Source: an uncultured Angelakisella sp.
GTDB taxonomy: Bacteria; Bacillota; Clostridia; Oscillospirales; Ruminococcaceae
Assembly (NCBI GenBank): GCA_937914895.1
Contig: CALGIL010000372.1
Span: 1 to 5,162, forward strand
DNA length: 5,162 nt
Reading direction: 5' to 3'
Made by a program: the position numbers and the translations under genes. Below the pieces are notes generated by a model. The model was not told the origin of the DNA, ran no database searches, and saw only the letters and a list, made by a program, of their open reading frames with translations. Positions 4,992-5,162 of this stretch are shown piece by piece. Positions within the stretch are counted from its first letter, which is position 1, and every line of letters starts with the position of its first letter.

Positions 4992-5162
4992 TTACCTGGA
5001 CGGGGGCTGTTTGGCACAGGCCTCCAGGGCCAGGTGCAGGGCGTGGGAGGCGGCCATCTCCCGAATGGTTTCCCGCTGGTCCTGGTCGCCCCGGTCCAGC
5101 CGCAGCTCCAGCACCCGGCTGTGCCAGGGGCTGTCCACCGCCGCGTAGACAAGACCCACGGG
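4992..5162 (-). CDS. cinA: CinA C-terminal domain protein, 3' end only (5' part beyond window)
   Basis: Only the last 56 codons are present; the gene enters from the right edge and ends with TAA at 4992-4994. The visible peptide begins PVGLVYAAVD, matching the (K)PVGTVYIAL strand of the CinA C-terminal domain, followed by a strand and then DQRETIREMAASHALHLAL, matching the terminal helix in which CinA proteins have a DRxxIR...A...AL pattern. This domain is the nicotinamide-nucleotide amidohydrolase (PncC activity), which converts NMN to nicotinate mononucleotide in pyridine nucleotide salvage; full-length CinA also carries an N-terminal MoCF-like domain. Whether this is full-length CinA or a stand-alone PncC cannot be told from the fragment. 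It is the first visible gene of the minus-strand operon with the membrane protein and topoisomerase. Confidence 0.82.
   Translation of the reverse strand, partial: PVGLVYAAVDSPWHSRVLELRLDRGDQDQRETIREMAASHALHLALEACAKQPPSR

Noticed and set aside
4744..5148. Plus-strand 134-codon Arg-rich open frame at the right end
   Set aside because: Antisense to two genes with good start signals and typical protein composition; it is a shadow.
4946..5152. Minus-strand 68-codon open frame overlapping the end of the cinA-like gene
   Set aside because: Trp/Pro/Cys-rich composition is typical of a shifted frame; the CinA-matching frame occupies the same bases.

Overview
The window looks like an ordinary chromosomal stretch from a GC-rich, low-GC-ancestry Firmicute, most likely a gut Clostridia member of the Oscillospiraceae / Flavonifractor–Oscillibacter type. 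The reasons are Shine-Dalgarno sites of the AAGGAGG kind before every gene, SigA-type promoters with an extended −10 (TGnTACAAT), a Gram-positive lipoprotein, a Clostridia-style SecG, and a type IIA topoisomerase A subunit with the NPHGD / AASRYTEV signature. The taxonomic placement is an inference from protein style, not a search result.

Layout, left to right. Positions 1-316 hold no convincing gene; they contain a string of short GC-rich hairpins and then the promoter and leader of the first gene. Positions 317-742 (+) encode a GNAT acetyltransferase of the ElaA/YjcF type. It converges on a lipoprotein gene (784-1809, −), and the two share a 15-bp perfect hairpin that can terminate transcription from both sides. 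Upstream of the lipoprotein is secG (1939-2184, −), which has its own strong promoter and its own intrinsic terminator. An intergenic region (2185-2438) then carries three successive hairpins. The right half is a minus-strand operon read from the right edge: the 3' end of a cinA-like gene (4992-5162), a 90-residue two-helix membrane protein (4704-4976), and a complete ParC/GyrA-like topoisomerase A subunit (2439-4673). Spacings are 15 and 30 bases, with a ribosome binding site in each gap.

Functionally the genes are housekeeping: chromosome topology (topoisomerase), NMN/pyridine nucleotide salvage or competence-associated CinA, protein export (SecG), and an exported lipoprotein that would use that export route. 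No CRISPR array, transposase, phage gene, tRNA, rRNA or defence cassette is visible. I do not see a novel multi-gene system. The items most worth checking are the triple hairpin region after the topoisomerase gene, the Gln in place of the quinolone-anchoring Ser/Thr in the topoisomerase, the repeat-like leader at 35-192, and the uncharacterised membrane protein between cinA and the topoisomerase gene.
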